From: Eubacterium aggregans
Lineage (GTDB): Bacteria > Bacillota > Clostridia > Eubacteriales > Eubacteriaceae
Assembly: GCF_900107815.1 (NCBI RefSeq)
Contig: NZ_FNRK01000010.1
Coordinates: 38,965 to 102,964, forward strand
Length of the DNA: 64,000 nucleotides
Direction: 5' to 3'
Positions within the stretch are counted from its first letter, which is position 1, and every line of letters begins with the position of its first letter. The notes under the pieces were generated by a model. It was not told the DNA's origin. It did no database searches and saw nothing but the letters and a program-made list of their open reading frames with translations. Both the position numbers and the translations under genes were made by a program. Of the stretch, positions 17,080 to 27,552 are shown piece by piece.

Positions 17080-17922
17080 ATGACCATTGAAAATTGGCAG
17101 GAATTTCTTTTCCCATATGAGCAGGCAGTGGATGAACTGCTTTTAAAGTTCAAGAGTATTAAAAAACAGACGACGGATCGGGGAGAAATCAGCCCCATCG
17201 AATCTATTTCGGGAAGGGTCAAATCCATATCCAGTATCCTTGAAAAAATCGACAAATACGGTATCCGTACCCATGACCTGGAGGATGAAATTCTGGATAT
17301 TGCCGGAATCCGCATTATTTGCCAGTTCGTAGAGGATATCTATGAGGTGGTGAATATGATCTGTGAACGGGATGGCAAGGATCTGACCATTGTGAAGGTT
17401 AAAAACTATATGGCCGGAGAGGACTTATCGGTCCTTAAATCCGGGGTCGGGCAGCCTAAAGAGAGTGGCTATCAAAGCTATCATATCATTATCAAATACC
17501 CTGTCATTACATCTCTGGGGTATAAAGAGCTTAATGTGGAAATCCAAATTCGAACTCTTGCCATGAATTTTTGGGCGATTATTGAACATTCCTTAAAATA
17601 TAAATACAAAGAGGGCTTACCCGGTGAGCTGCAAAACCGCTTAGTTTCAATGGCTGAGGCGGTAACGGATCTGGATCAGGAGATGTCAGCGATTCGAGAT
17701 GAAATTTTAAATGCTCAGCAACTCTTTAGGATGAAATCTGGTACGATTAATGATATACTGGATAATATAAAAATTCTGAAAAAGCTAAACCATGGAGAGA
17801 AGGCTTCTGAATACGAAAATCTTTTTAATGCGCTTTCAGATGATCAGGAAAGCATCGTGCGGCTATTCCTTTTGAATCGTGAGATTCAGACCGAAATTGG
17901 CCGCATCAAAGGTGAAGCTTAG
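17080..17922 (+). CDS. Small alarmone synthetase (RelA/SpoT nucleotidyltransferase domain)
   Basis: A 280-residue protein with a RelA/SpoT synthetase domain at about residues 40-185 and no hydrolase or ACT/TGS domains. Motifs visible are EDEILDIAGIRIICQF, the GYQSYHIII G-loop region and VEIQIRTLAMNFWAIIEH. The opening WQEFLFPYEQAVDELLLKFK is typical of RelQ/YjbM-type enzymes. It makes (p)ppGpp from ATP and GTP or GDP. The C-terminal 70 residues are helical and longer than in short RelQ proteins. AAGGAGGGGTG stands before ATG 17080. The Uma2-like gene follows after 14 bases. Confidence 0.88.
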   Translation: MTIENWQEFLFPYEQAVDELLLKFKSIKKQTTDRGEISPIESISGRVKSISSILEKIDKYGIRTHDLEDEILDIAGIRIICQFVEDIYEVVNMICERDGKDLTIVKVKNYMAGEDLSVLKSGVGQPKESGYQSYHIIIKYPVITSLGYKELNVEIQIRTLAMNFWAIIEHSLKYKYKEGLPGELQNRLVSMAEAVTDLDQEMSAIRDEILNAQQLFRMKSGTINDILDNIKILKKLNHGEKASEYENLFNALSDDQESIVRLFLLNREIQTEIGRIKGEA

Positions 17923-17936
17923 AAAGGAGACAAAGA

Positions 17937-18470
17937 ATGACTCAAGTAATACGTTTGGAGCAGGGAGAATGTACCCAATGCCCCGAAGGTAATTGTGAAT
18001 TGATTAATGGGGTGGTCTATGAAAAAGCCGCTTTGGATGATAAAGGGGTAGGTGCTGTACGCTATTTGCACGCTGCATACAGCAAATTCAGATTAGCACA
18101 CCGTCCACTGGATAAGGTGGCAGACCCACAGGCAGAGTTGGTTCTTCCTCAGCTGGAAAACACCATCCTCAAGCCTGAAATCGCGGTAACTGTCAACGGG
18201 ATGGAATTTCCCCAATGGGTTGTTGAATTTGCAGATGATAATAATGAAGAAATTTCATATCTTCTGAAGCCAGCCCTTTATCGGGATGCGGGTGTGACGG
18301 AATACTGGGTCATTGATCCGGATCGAGAAGTCATCCTTATTTATTCCTTTGAAAGAAGTGGATTGGTGCCATTGATTATTGAGGGACCCCAACGCATCCG
18401 GGTATCCATTTATAAAAATTTCTTCTTATCTTATTCGGATTTCTTTAAATACCGGGGAGAACGGAAATAA
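17937..18470 (+). CDS. Uma2-like protein (DUF820, restriction-endonuclease fold)
   Basis: A 177-residue protein with features of the Uma2 family: LKPEIAV, then VVEFADD carrying the acidic residue, then LLKPALYRDAGVTEYWVIDPD, giving the E-x-n-K arrangement of PD-(D/E)XK folds. Two cysteine pairs near the N-terminus (CTQCPEGNC) are unusual and might bind a metal. Uma2 proteins are common in cyanobacteria and scattered in Firmicutes, with no settled function; nuclease activity is inference. It follows the alarmone synthetase by 14 bases with AGAAAGGAGA before its ATG, so the two are co-transcribed. Confidence 0.72.
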   Translation: MTQVIRLEQGECTQCPEGNCELINGVVYEKAALDDKGVGAVRYLHAAYSKFRLAHRPLDKVADPQAELVLPQLENTILKPEIAVTVNGMEFPQWVVEFADDNNEEISYLLKPALYRDAGVTEYWVIDPDREVILIYSFERSGLVPLIIEGPQRIRVSIYKNFFLSYSDFFKYRGERK

Positions 18471-18486
18471 TATGAAAACTTCTGGG

Positions 18487-18526
18487 AAGCAGGCCGACAT
18501 CACCAATGGTGGTCGACCTGCTTTTT
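18487..18526 (+). terminator. Terminator after the Uma2-like gene
   Basis: Stem AAGCAGGCCGAC/GTCGACCTGCTT (one mismatch) with an inner ATCACC/GGTG pairing, followed by a T run. Confidence 0.82.
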
Positions 18527-18641
18527 CAATGAAATGCATCATTTTCACCACATTATGTAAATAGTGCTTTCTTTGGGATGATTTTAAGATATAATAGTTA
18601 TGCTACTAGGGCAACGAGTGCCTTTGAAAGGATAAGAATCG

Positions 18642-19844
18642 ATGAAGAAACGAAAGATAAACCTGACGGTTGTTTTTGTGTTAGTGCTGATTTTAAGCAA
18701 TCTGGGGACCTATTTTTTAGCAGTGAATGGGGTTTTTAATGGAAAAAACAGTGTTACGGTTAAAACCGACAGTCAGACGATTTCCAGCGGATTGCAAAAA
18801 ATTGCCTCTCTGGAGAAAAAAATTCAATCAGATTATTACAAGGACGTCGATGAACAGGCCCTGATGGATGGTGCCGTTAAAGGGATGTTTGATGCCATTG
18901 GGGATGAATACAGTGCATACTACACCAAGGATGAGTACACCAAACTCATGGAAAGCACCACCGGGAGCTTTGAAGGAATCGGTGTCGTTGTGACGGAGGA
19001 TGGAAATAAAAATACCATCGTTGTAACCCCCTATAAAGATACACCGGCGGGTAATGCCGGAATCCAGACTGGAGACACCATCATCAAGGTAGACGATGAA
19101 GATGTCACAGGGAAGGGCATGGATTATGCGGTATCTAAAATGCGTGGGACAGCGGGAACACCGGTCAAGGTAACGGTGTCCAGGGATGGCCAGGAAATCG
19201 ATTTTAATTTAACCCGGGATACCATTGATACCAAAACCGTGGATTCCAAGGTGCTGGGCAATAATATTGGATACATTGAAATATCCCAGTTTACAGAAAC
19301 CACAGGAGAAGAGTTCAAAGAGCAAATGGATAATTTAATGGCCCAAGGGATTCAGGGGCTGGTTATTGATCTGCGCTACAATGGCGGTGGACTGGTGGAT
19401 CAGTCTGTGGAAGTGGCTGATCGCCTCTTAGGTCAGACGGAAGTGGTATACACCGTGGATAAGCAAGGGAACCGAAAGGATTATCGTGCGACTAGCGAGG
19501 ATCAGGTGACCGTACCCGTCACCGTTTTAGTCAATGAAGGGACGGCCAGTGCATCGGAAATCTTAGCGGGTGCCATCCAGGATACCCAGGCGGGGACTTT
19601 AATTGGAACAAAAACCTTTGGGAAGGGAATCGTTCAGGAAGTGATCTCACTCATGGATGGAACGGGGTACAAGCTAACCAATGCGGAATACTTTACACCC
19701 AATGGCCGAAATATTCACAGCGTCGGCTTGACACCAGATGTTGAAATCAATCAAAATGAAAATTATAAGGATACCCTAGTGGTTCCAGAGGAGCAGGATA
19801 CCCAGCTGCAAAAAGCCTTGGAAGTGCTGCAATCCAAAATGTAA
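18642..19844 (+). CDS. ctpA: C-terminal processing serine protease (S41, CtpA type)
   Basis: A 400-residue exported protease. A single hydrophobic anchor lies at residues 6-27. A PDZ domain spans roughly 105-190, with [16 protein letters not shown]. The S41 catalytic domain carries the serine in [15 protein letters not shown] and the lysine in [12 protein letters not shown]. Such proteases act outside the membrane on C-termini of wall or membrane proteins. A TATAAT at 18590-18595 is its likely -10 box. Its stop overlaps or nearly touches the uvrB frame; ctp-uvrB-uvrA adjacency is common in Clostridia. Confidence 0.93.
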   Translation: MKKRKINLTVVFVLVLILSNLGTYFLAVNGVFNGKNSVTVKTDSQTISSGLQKIASLEKKIQSDYYKDVDEQALMDGAVKGMFDAIGDEYSAYYTKDEYTKLMESTTGSFEGIGVVVTEDGNKNTIVVTPYKDTPAGNAGIQTGDTIIKVDDEDVTGKGMDYAVSKMRGTAGTPVKVTVSRDGQEIDFNLTRDTIDTKTVDSKVLGNNIGYIEISQFTETTGEEFKEQMDNLMAQGIQGLVIDLRYNGGGLVDQSVEVADRLLGQTEVVYTVDKQGNRKDYRATSEDQVTVPVTVLVNEGTASASEILAGAIQDTQAGTLIGTKTFGKGIVQEVISLMDGTGYKLTNAEYFTPNGRNIHSVGLTPDVEINQNENYKDTLVVPEEQDTQLQKALEVLQSKM

Positions 19845-19873
19845 TGGATGAGAAAATCAGAAAGGAGCCGATT

Positions 19874-21841
19874 ATGATACCATTTGAAGTCGTCTCGGAA
19901 TATGAACCGAAGGGGGACCAGGGGAAGGCCATTGCTGAACTGACCAAAGGCGTCGAGGATGGCCTGAAATACCAGACCCTCCTCGGGGTAACCGGGTCAG
20001 GAAAAACCTATACTATGGCCAAGCTCATTGAAGCCGTTCAGAAGCCAACCTTGGTCATTGCCCATAATAAAACCTTGGCTGCCCAACTCGCTGATGAGTT
20101 TCGTAGCTTTTTTCCGAATAATGCTGTAGAATACTTCGTTTCGTACTATGATTACTATCAGCCAGAGGCTTATGTCCCCCATTCTGATTTGTTTATTGAG
20201 AAGGATTCCTCCATTAATGATGAGATCGATAAGCTGAGACATTCCGCCACAGCGGCCCTGTTTGAGCGTCAGGATGTCATTATCGTCGCCTCGGTTTCCT
20301 GTATTTATGGCTTGGGGAGCCCCATCGATTATGAAAATTTGGTGCTTTCCCTGCGGCCAGGGATGGAAAAGGATCGGGATGAAATCATCCGTAAATTAGT
20401 GGATATCCAATACACCCGCAATGATATTGCCTTTGAGCGAAATAATTTTCGGGTGCGGGGGGATGTTTTAGAAATCTACCCGGCGGCTTCCACGGATAAG
20501 GCGGTTCGCGTGGAGTTCTTCGGAGATGAGATTGATCGTCTTACGGAGATTCACACCATTACCGGAGAAATTACAGGGGAGCTTTCCCATGTGAGTATTT
20601 TTCCAGCGTCTCACTATACGACCACTCCAGAGAAGTTGGAGGATGCCATCGTCGGCATTCGAAGGGAGCTTTCGGAGCAGTACCAGTTTTTTACGGACCA
20701 CAATCAATTGGTGGAGGCCCAGCGTATTCTCCAACGGACGAATTACGACTTAGAAATGCTCCAGGAGATGGGCTATTGCACCGGGATAGAGAACTATACC
20801 CGCTATATTAACGGGCTGCCGGCAGGGAGTCCGCCCTATACACTCATTGATTATTTCCCCAAGGATTTCTTAATCATTGCTGATGAGTCCCACGTGTCCA
20901 TTCCCCAAATCGGGGGCATGAGTGCCGGGGATCGAGCCAGAAAGAAAAACCTGGTGGACTACGGCTTTCGACTGCCCTCTGCCTACGATAACCGCCCCCT
21001 GACCTTTGATGAATTTGAGGGGAAGATTAATCAAATTATATTTACCACGGCGACGCCTAGCAAATACGAAAAAGCCCATGCCCAAAAGGTAGTGGAGCAA
21101 ATTATTCGGCCGACAGGATTAGTGGATCCCGAAATCTTCGTGCGCCCCATTAAGGGGCAGATCGATGATTTAACTGGAGAGATTAACGATACGGTGTCCA
21201 AGGGAAACCGCGTATTAGTGACGACGTTGACCAAGAAGATGGCCGAGGATTTAACGGATTATTTTAAAGAAAATGGCGTGAGCGTCCGTTATTTGCATTC
21301 GGATATTGACACCATCGAGCGGATGGAAATCCTCCGGGATTTACGACTGGGAGAATTTGATGTGCTGGTGGGGATCAACCTCCTAAGAGAGGGGCTGGAC
21401 CTCCCAGAGGTCGGTTTGGTTGCCATTTTAGACGCTGATAAGGAGGGTTATCTCCGTTCGGAAACCTCTTTAGTCCAGACCATTGGCCGGGCGGCAAGAA
21501 ATGTGGACGGCAAGGTTATCATGTACGCGGATAAAATTACGAAATCCATGAATTACGCCATTACGGAAACCTATAGGCGGCGTGAAATCCAACAGGCCTA
21601 TAATAAAGAGCATGGTATTACACCGCAGTCTGTTAAAAAAGAGATTCGGAATATTATCGAGGTTACGAAGGTGGCAGAGGATGGACTTCCTTATGAAGTG
21701 GCTGATCTGGAAATGGAAGAAGAAATCCTTGATATTGGGGAGCTGGAAGCTCAAATGAAGCAGGCTGCATCCGATTTGGATTTCGAACGTGCAGCACAGC
21801 TACGGGATAAAATAAAAGCATTAAAAATACAGAGCGAATAA
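19874..21841 (+). CDS. uvrB: Excinuclease ABC subunit B
   Basis: A 655-residue UvrB. Walker [13 protein letters not shown] lies near residue 40, the damage-probing hairpin in [12 protein letters not shown] near 95, and helicase motifs such as DESHVSIPQ and RIGRAAR-type [10 protein letters not shown] follow. The last 35 residues form the UVR motif ([20 protein letters not shown]) that contacts UvrC. I chose ATG 19874 because AAAGGAG precedes it by seven bases and [10 protein letters not shown] matches the usual start; an ATG at 19844 overlapping the ctpA stop adds ten residues. It works with UvrA, encoded next. Confidence 0.96.
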   Translation: MIPFEVVSEYEPKGDQGKAIAELTKGVEDGLKYQTLLGVTGSGKTYTMAKLIEAVQKPTLVIAHNKTLAAQLADEFRSFFPNNAVEYFVSYYDYYQPEAYVPHSDLFIEKDSSINDEIDKLRHSATAALFERQDVIIVASVSCIYGLGSPIDYENLVLSLRPGMEKDRDEIIRKLVDIQYTRNDIAFERNNFRVRGDVLEIYPAASTDKAVRVEFFGDEIDRLTEIHTITGEITGELSHVSIFPASHYTTTPEKLEDAIVGIRRELSEQYQFFTDHNQLVEAQRILQRTNYDLEMLQEMGYCTGIENYTRYINGLPAGSPPYTLIDYFPKDFLIIADESHVSIPQIGGMSAGDRARKKNLVDYGFRLPSAYDNRPLTFDEFEGKINQIIFTTATPSKYEKAHAQKVVEQIIRPTGLVDPEIFVRPIKGQIDDLTGEINDTVSKGNRVLVTTLTKKMAEDLTDYFKENGVSVRYLHSDIDTIERMEILRDLRLGEFDVLVGINLLREGLDLPEVGLVAILDADKEGYLRSETSLVQTIGRAARNVDGKVIMYADKITKSMNYAITETYRRREIQQAYNKEHGITPQSVKKEIRNIIEVTKVAEDGLPYEVADLEMEEEILDIGELEAQMKQAASDLDFERAAQLRDKIKALKIQSE

Positions 21842-21880
21842 TGAATTGAGGGTGGACACCCTTGGATAGAAAGGATAAAC

Positions 21881-24685
21881 ATGAAATATATTGACATCAA
21901 GGGAGCCCGGGAACATAATCTCAAAGGCGTAAATGTCAAAATTCCCCGGGACCAAATGGTGGTCCTGACAGGTGTTTCCGGATCAGGCAAGACGAGCCTG
22001 GCCTTTGACACCATTTATGCAGAGGGCCAGCGCCGGTATGTGGAGTCCCTATCGGCCTATGCAAGGCAATTTTTAGGCCAATCCCAAAAACCCGATGTGG
22101 ACAGTATTGAGGGATTAAGCCCAGCCATTTCCATCGACCAGAAAACGACGAATCGGAATCCAAGATCGACGGTTGGGACGGTAACGGAGATTTACGATTA
22201 TTTCCGATTACTTTACGCGCGGATTGGCATTCCCCATTGTCCTAAATGTGGGAAAGTCATTTCCTCCCAAAGTGTGGATCAAATCGTGGATAAGGTCATG
22301 AATTTGCCCGAGGGGACGAAGTTTTTAATTGTGGCCCCTATCGTTCGGGGAGAAAAGGGACAGCATAAAAAGCTCCTTGCTCATTTACGAAAAGAAGGTT
22401 ATGTCCGACTCATGGTGGATGGCGAGGAACGGGAATCCAGCGAAGAAATCGAGCTGGATAAGAATAAAAAGCATACCATCGATGTCGTGATTGACCGACT
22501 GAAGCGCAAGGATGGTATGGAGAAGCGGTTGACGGATTCCTTGGAGACGGCATTGCACTTGGCCCATGGCATGGCAGTGTGCGAGGTTGTCGGTGGGGAA
22601 CGGCATCTCTTTAGTGAGAAGCTGTCCTGTCCGGATTGCGGCATTTCCATGGATGTTTTAGAACCACGGACCTTTTCCTTCAACAATCCCTTTGGGATGT
22701 GCCCGGCCTGTAATGGACTGGGATTCCATAAGGAAATCGACCCGGATTTGCTGATACCGGATCGGTCCCTATCCATTGGGGAGGGGGCCATTAAATTCTT
22801 CGGCCTGAAAAACGACTCTAAAATCCTAGTGAATATGATTCGCGCACTCCTTTTAAAGCATGGCTTTGATATGGATACCCCCGTGGAGGATCTGTCCGAG
22901 GCCTGTCTGGATGAGCTGCTTTATGGCTCGGATGATGCCATGGAAATTGAGTATGAGGGTAAATTTTCCGGCACCTATTCTACGACTTTCGAAGGGCTGA
23001 TCAATAATATGGAACGGCGATTCAAGGATACTAAATCGGAAACTATGCGTGGCTTTATCGAACGTTATATGTCGGATATCCCGTGTCCGGTGTGCCACGG
23101 AAAGCGTTTGAATCCCACCAGCCTGGCGGTAACCGTCGGTGAGAGTAATATTATCGATTTAACGGATCAATCGGTTAAAAGCTTGATTGTTTTTTTTGCA
23201 AACCTTCAGCTGACCGAAACGGAGTCCATGATCGCTAAGCTTATTTTAGTGGAGATCAATGCACGTCTTAAATTCCTTCGGGATGTGGGACTGGAATACC
23301 TTACCCTTTCCCGAAGTGCAGGAACCCTATCCGGGGGGGAATCCCAGCGGATCAGGCTGGCCACGCAAATTGGATCCGGGTTGACCGGAGTGCTTTATGT
23401 TCTGGACGAACCCAGCATTGGCCTGCATCAAAGAGATAACCGGAAGCTTTTAACCGCCCTGCGCAATCTGACAGCCCTGGGGAATACCCTGGTGGTGGTT
23501 GAGCATGACGACGATACGATGATGGAAGCTGATTGGATTGTGGATATTGGCCCGGGGGCAGGAGTCCACGGTGGAGAGCTGGTGGCGGAGGGCGATGCCC
23601 AGGCTATTATGGATAATCCCCGGTCCATCACTGGGCAGTATCTTAGTGGGGCTAAAAAAATTCCGGTCCCCCAGGATCGCCGTACCCCCCGGGGTGAATT
23701 CATCCGGGTGGTTGGGGCCAAGCAAAATAATTTAAAGAACATCACGGTGGACTTTCCCCTTGGGGAGTTCATCTGTGTCACCGGGGTATCGGGTTCTGGG
23801 AAAAGTACCCTGGTCAACGAGATTTTATACAAGGGGGCAGCACAAAAGCTTTACAACAGCACCCGAAAACCGGGAAAACACCGAAAAATCGAAGGTCTGG
23901 ACCAAATTGATAAGGTCATTGCCATCGATCAGAGTCCCATTGGGAGGACGCCACGTTCAAACCCGGCCACCTATACCGGCGTTTTTGATATGATTCGGGA
24001 CCTTTTTGCAAAGACCAACGAGGCGAAGACCCGGGGATATCAGAAGGGTCGCTTCAGCTTCAATGTGAAGGGAGGGCGCTGCGAAACCTGTTCTGGGGAT
24101 GGGATATTAAAGATCGAGATGCATTTTTTGCCGGATGTTTATGTTCCCTGTGAGGTCTGCCATGGGAAACGCTATAACCGTGAAACCCTAGAGGTTAAAT
24201 ACAAGGGCAAAAACATTGCCGACGTATTGGATATGACGGTTGAGGAATCCCTTGATTTCTTTGAGCATATTCCGTCCATTAAAAACAAACTGCAAACCCT
24301 GCACGATGTGGGTTTGGGGTATGTCAAGCTCGGCCAGCCCTCCACCCAGCTCTCCGGAGGAGAAGCTCAGCGGATCAAGCTGGCCACGGAACTGAGTAAA
24401 CGGAATACCGGACGCACCTTGTATATTCTGGATGAACCGACCACAGGCCTTCACATGGCCGATGTAGACCGCCTCATTGAGGTGCTCCAGCGGTTGGCGG
24501 ATACCGGTAGCACCGTGGTGGTCATCGAGCATCAGCTGGATGTCATTAAAGTTGCGGACCACGTCATCGATTTAGGCCCCGAGGGGGGAGATGGCGGTGG
24601 CGAAGTAGTGGCTATTGGAACGCCGGAGGCCATTGCCCAAATTGAAGACAGCTATACCGGGAATTTCCTGAAACCTTTGTTGTAA
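21881..24685 (+). CDS. uvrA: Excinuclease ABC subunit A
   Basis: A 934-residue UvrA, normal in length. Two ABC ATPase halves have Walker [17 protein letters not shown] and [16 protein letters not shown] and signatures [12 protein letters not shown] and [12 protein letters not shown]. Zinc-binding cysteine pairs are seen in CPKCGK, CPDCG with CPACNG, and CETCSG with CEVCHG. It recognises helix-distorting DNA lesions and loads UvrB. GAAAGGA precedes ATG 21881. It lies 39 bases after uvrB in the same direction. Confidence 0.97.
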   Translation: MKYIDIKGAREHNLKGVNVKIPRDQMVVLTGVSGSGKTSLAFDTIYAEGQRRYVESLSAYARQFLGQSQKPDVDSIEGLSPAISIDQKTTNRNPRSTVGTVTEIYDYFRLLYARIGIPHCPKCGKVISSQSVDQIVDKVMNLPEGTKFLIVAPIVRGEKGQHKKLLAHLRKEGYVRLMVDGEERESSEEIELDKNKKHTIDVVIDRLKRKDGMEKRLTDSLETALHLAHGMAVCEVVGGERHLFSEKLSCPDCGISMDVLEPRTFSFNNPFGMCPACNGLGFHKEIDPDLLIPDRSLSIGEGAIKFFGLKNDSKILVNMIRALLLKHGFDMDTPVEDLSEACLDELLYGSDDAMEIEYEGKFSGTYSTTFEGLINNMERRFKDTKSETMRGFIERYMSDIPCPVCHGKRLNPTSLAVTVGESNIIDLTDQSVKSLIVFFANLQLTETESMIAKLILVEINARLKFLRDVGLEYLTLSRSAGTLSGGESQRIRLATQIGSGLTGVLYVLDEPSIGLHQRDNRKLLTALRNLTALGNTLVVVEHDDDTMMEADWIVDIGPGAGVHGGELVAEGDAQAIMDNPRSITGQYLSGAKKIPVPQDRRTPRGEFIRVVGAKQNNLKNITVDFPLGEFICVTGVSGSGKSTLVNEILYKGAAQKLYNSTRKPGKHRKIEGLDQIDKVIAIDQSPIGRTPRSNPATYTGVFDMIRDLFAKTNEAKTRGYQKGRFSFNVKGGRCETCSGDGILKIEMHFLPDVYVPCEVCHGKRYNRETLEVKYKGKNIADVLDMTVEESLDFFEHIPSIKNKLQTLHDVGLGYVKLGQPSTQLSGGEAQRIKLATELSKRNTGRTLYILDEPTTGLHMADVDRLIEVLQRLADTGSTVVVIEHQLDVIKVADHVIDLGPEGGDGGGEVVAIGTPEAIAQIEDSYTGNFLKPLL

Positions 24686-24741
24686 ATACCTCTGTTCGCA
24701 TGGAAAAGGAAGAATACCTTGGAAATCGAGACTTTGTCCCA

Positions 24742-24770
24742 TTGACAAGGATTCTATGCTTAAGTATAAT
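24742..24770 (+). promoter_or_regulatory. feoAB promoter with possible metal-regulator site
   Basis: A near-ideal promoter: TTGACA (24742-24747), 17-base spacer, TATAAT (24765-24770). TTAAGT and GAACTAA flank the -10 box (24760-24778), forming a loose inverted repeat with TTA/TAA ends like DtxR-family operators. The promoter is firm, the operator tentative. Confidence 0.78.
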
Positions 24771-24802
24771 TGAACTAACATAAAAGAGGGAGTGACGGGC
24801 AC

Positions 24803-25027
24803 ATGGCAAAAAATCTGAGTGAACTCAAACCGGGACAACGGGGCGTAGTATCCTCCATTGACTTAAAGGGATTGATGCGGCGAAAACTGTTGGACATGGG
24901 GGTGACCCCCGGGGTAGAGGTTTATGTGGATAAGGTGGCGCCCTTCGGTGACCCCATTGAAATACATTTGAGGGGCTACGCCCTTAGCCTTCGAAAAAAA
25001 GATGCAGAAAAAATCCGTATCGTTTAG
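24803..25027 (+). CDS. feoA: Ferrous iron transport accessory protein FeoA
   Basis: A 74-residue SH3-like protein. The FeoA pattern is clear: LSELKPGQRGVVSSID, LMRRKLLDMGVTPGVEV, DPIEIHLRGYALSLRKKDA. It is a small cytoplasmic partner of FeoB in Fe(II) import. A GAGGGAGTG sequence lies before ATG 24803. It precedes feoB by nine bases. Confidence 0.94.
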   Translation: MAKNLSELKPGQRGVVSSIDLKGLMRRKLLDMGVTPGVEVYVDKVAPFGDPIEIHLRGYALSLRKKDAEKIRIV

Positions 25028-25036
25028 GGGGGCTTT

Positions 25037-27061
25037 ATGACATATCGAGTAGCTTTAGTGGGGAATCCCAATTGCGGGAAGACGACATTGTTTAATTGCC
25101 TGACAGGTAGTAATCTTTACGTGGGGAACTGGCCAGGTGTGACCATTGAAAAAAAAGAAGGGGTAATGAAGGGGACTGGGGATGAGATTATTCTCATCGA
25201 TCTTCCGGGGATTTACTCCCTGGCACCCTACTCCATGGATGAAATTGTCAGCCGTGATTTTTTGATTAACGAAGCCCCGGATCTCATTATTAATATTATC
25301 GACGCTTCTAATATCGAGCGGAATCTCTATTTAACCACTCAGCTCATGGAAATGGGGATCCCCATGGTTGGGGCCCTTAACATGATGGATGTTTTGGAGC
25401 GAAAGGGGATTATTATTGATTGCGAGGCCCTTTCGAAGGCCTTTGGATTTCCCTTTATCCAAATTTCTGCCCAGCAGGAATTGGGGATTCAGGAGCTCAT
25501 TGCCTTGACCGATGCCAATTTAGGGCGGACCCATGGGAAGTGGACTTATCCAAGGGTGTTCCCATCCAAGATTCAGGATGTGTTTGATGCCTTTGGAAAG
25601 AAAATCGAAGGACAATATTCAGATATGCTGCCCAATTACCCTGGGATCTTTCGCAGCATCAAGCTCATCGAACAGGATGAGGTCCTTGCCAAACAGGAGC
25701 AGCACGATATTGTTCGCTTAGATGCTGAAATTAGTGAAGCTCGGCGGGAAATTCGGGAAATTAGTGGTCAGGATGTGGATGGGGCCATCGCCGATTATCG
25801 GTATCGCTTTATTACCGCCGGTGTAGAGGCGGCAAGACGCCAGGATGGTAAGGATACCCTGGCCATTGAAGACCGGATCGATAAGGTGCTGATGAATCGT
25901 TTCGCAGCACTGCCCATCTTTTTCGTGTTCATGTTCATTATTTATTTTATCTCCATCAATGTGGTGGGGGATTTGACATCCAGCTGGATCGATGGATTTA
26001 TTGCCGATGGCTTGATTCCCTGGGTAAGCTCTGGCCTTGGTGCCGTTGGAACGGCACCGTGGCTCATTGCCCTCATTACCAATGGCGCCATTACCGGGGT
26101 TGGTGCAGTACTGACTTTTATCCCGCAAATTACAGTGCTTTTCATTTTTATCTCAGTCCTGGAGGATAGTGGTTACATGGCCCGGGTGGCGTTTATGATG
26201 GACCGGGCCTTTAGACGCTTTGGGCTTTCCGGAAAAAGCTTTATTCCCATGGTCGTTGGGTTGGGCTGCTCGGTCCCAGCCATCATGGCAACCCGGACGC
26301 TGGAAAATGAACGGGACCGCAAGCTGACCATTATTCTAACGCCTTTTATTTCATGCGGGGCAAAGATGCCCTTGTATGTTTTGCTGGCTTCCGCCTTTTT
26401 TGCAGAGCAGCAGAGTATAATGGTCTTTAGTCTATATCTGGTGAGCCTCTTGGTGGTGTTTTTATCAGGAATTCTTCTGAGCAAGACAAAATTTAAGGGA
26501 GCCAGCTCAGACTATTTGCTGGAGCTTCCCCCTTATCGTGTCCCTAGCCTGAAAAACACCCTATCCCAGGTGTGGCTGCGGGTGAAGGAATTTATTGTCC
26601 GGGCAGGAACGATTATCTTTTTAGCCTCGGTGGTGCTCTGGTTTCTTCAGGCCTTTGGAACGAATTTTCAAATGACGGCGGACCCGGATAATAGCATTTT
26701 GGCCGCCTTTGGAAAAATCATTGCGCCGGCCTTCATTCCACTGGGCTTTGGAAACTGGGTGGCTAGTGTGTCCTTGCTTTCAGGAATCGCCGCAAAGGAA
26801 ATGATTATTTCCACCATGAGCGTTCTGCTTTCGGGTGTGGATGGGGGCTTTACCATGGCCTTAAGCCAGATATTCACTCCCCTTTCAGCCTATGCGTATA
26901 TTTTGTTTGTTTTGCTCTGCTCACCCTGTATTGCAGCCTTAACGACCATGAAACGGGAGCTTGGCAACTGGCGGGATTTCCTCTTTGCCATCCTTTACCA
27001 GGTGGGTACCGCCTATTTGGTATCCATGGCCGTTTTCCAAATTGGGTCACTCATCTTCTAA
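25037..27061 (+). CDS. feoB: Ferrous iron transporter FeoB
   Basis: A 674-residue Fe(II) permease with an N-terminal G domain (G1 GNPNCGKTTLFN, G3 DLPGIYSL, G4 NMMD), a helical spacer to about residue 270, and a membrane domain of about eight segments. The conserved GLGCSVPAIMATR and FISCGAKMPLYVLLA segments of the permease core are both present. GGGGGG lies before ATG 25037. It is a little shorter than proteobacterial FeoB and ends soon after SPCIAALTTMKRELG. Under anaerobic conditions Fe(II) is the main iron source, which fits the iron-rich genes downstream. Confidence 0.96.
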   Translation: MTYRVALVGNPNCGKTTLFNCLTGSNLYVGNWPGVTIEKKEGVMKGTGDEIILIDLPGIYSLAPYSMDEIVSRDFLINEAPDLIINIIDASNIERNLYLTTQLMEMGIPMVGALNMMDVLERKGIIIDCEALSKAFGFPFIQISAQQELGIQELIALTDANLGRTHGKWTYPRVFPSKIQDVFDAFGKKIEGQYSDMLPNYPGIFRSIKLIEQDEVLAKQEQHDIVRLDAEISEARREIREISGQDVDGAIADYRYRFITAGVEAARRQDGKDTLAIEDRIDKVLMNRFAALPIFFVFMFIIYFISINVVGDLTSSWIDGFIADGLIPWVSSGLGAVGTAPWLIALITNGAITGVGAVLTFIPQITVLFIFISVLEDSGYMARVAFMMDRAFRRFGLSGKSFIPMVVGLGCSVPAIMATRTLENERDRKLTIILTPFISCGAKMPLYVLLASAFFAEQQSIMVFSLYLVSLLVVFLSGILLSKTKFKGASSDYLLELPPYRVPSLKNTLSQVWLRVKEFIVRAGTIIFLASVVLWFLQAFGTNFQMTADPDNSILAAFGKIIAPAFIPLGFGNWVASVSLLSGIAAKEMIISTMSVLLSGVDGGFTMALSQIFTPLSAYAYILFVLLCSPCIAALTTMKRELGNWRDFLFAILYQVGTAYLVSMAVFQIGSLIF

Positions 27062-27078
27062 TGTTAAATATTAAACAT

Positions 27079-27117
27079 GAAGCCTTCACCCACGTGTTTG
27101 TGGACGGAGGCTTTTTT
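27079..27117 (+). terminator. Terminator of feoAB
   Basis: Imperfect hairpin between GAAGCCTTCACCCAC and GTGGACGGAGGCTT followed by a seven-base T run. Confidence 0.82.
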
Positions 27118-27291
27118 TACGCGGAAGCTAACAAAAGTATAGAAATTGAAACAGCGAGTCCTGTTAAAAACTTGCTTTTAAAAAGGACACGGTGATTCTA
27201 TTTCTACACGGCGCAGCCTTGAATGAGTGTAGCGAAGCGGAATGAGTTGTCCTTTAAAGTTTTCATAAGCTTTGCTTAAATCCATTTGGAA

Positions 27292-27334
27292 TGTTGTCGA
27301 TACAACAGACGAATTAAGGAAAACCCTCTACAAT
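27292..27334 (+). promoter_or_regulatory. Probable activator site and -10 box of the ferredoxin-hcp operon
   Basis: Perfect palindrome TGTTGT-CGAT-ACAACA (27292-27307) followed by a TACAAT -10 box (27329-27334) with no good -35 box. If transcription starts near 27341 the palindrome is centred at about -41.5, the class II position used by CRP/FNR-family activators. Regulators of that family (HcpR and relatives) control hcp in many anaerobes. The region 27118-27291 holds no gene. Confidence 0.5.
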
Positions 27335-27357
27335 GGTTGTAAAAGGAGGTAGTTTCC

Positions 27358-27549
27358 ATGAGAGTAACCATTAATGATGAATGTATCGGGTGTGGCTTAT
27401 GTGTAGCAGAATGCCCAGAGGTTTTTGATATGGGGGATGAAGGTGTCGCCTGTGTGTTAACCGATGATATTGCTCCGGATTTAGAAGAAAAAGTTCGTGA
27501 GGCAGCCGAAGGGTGCCCTGTGGCCGCTATTGAAATAGAGGAGGATTAA
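27358..27549 (+). CDS. Single-cluster [4Fe-4S] ferredoxin
   Basis: A 63-residue acidic ferredoxin. The cluster cysteines are in CIGCGLCVAECP near the N-terminus and GCPVAAIEI near the C-terminus, as in monocluster ferredoxins of the Thermotoga type. The extra cysteine before proline may be the remote second motif cysteine. AAAAGGAGG lies before ATG 27358. It precedes hcp by three bases, so it is the likely electron donor to Hcp. Confidence 0.93.
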   Translation: MRVTINDECIGCGLCVAECPEVFDMGDEGVACVLTDDIAPDLEEKVREAAEGCPVAAIEIEED

Positions 27550-27552
27550 AAA

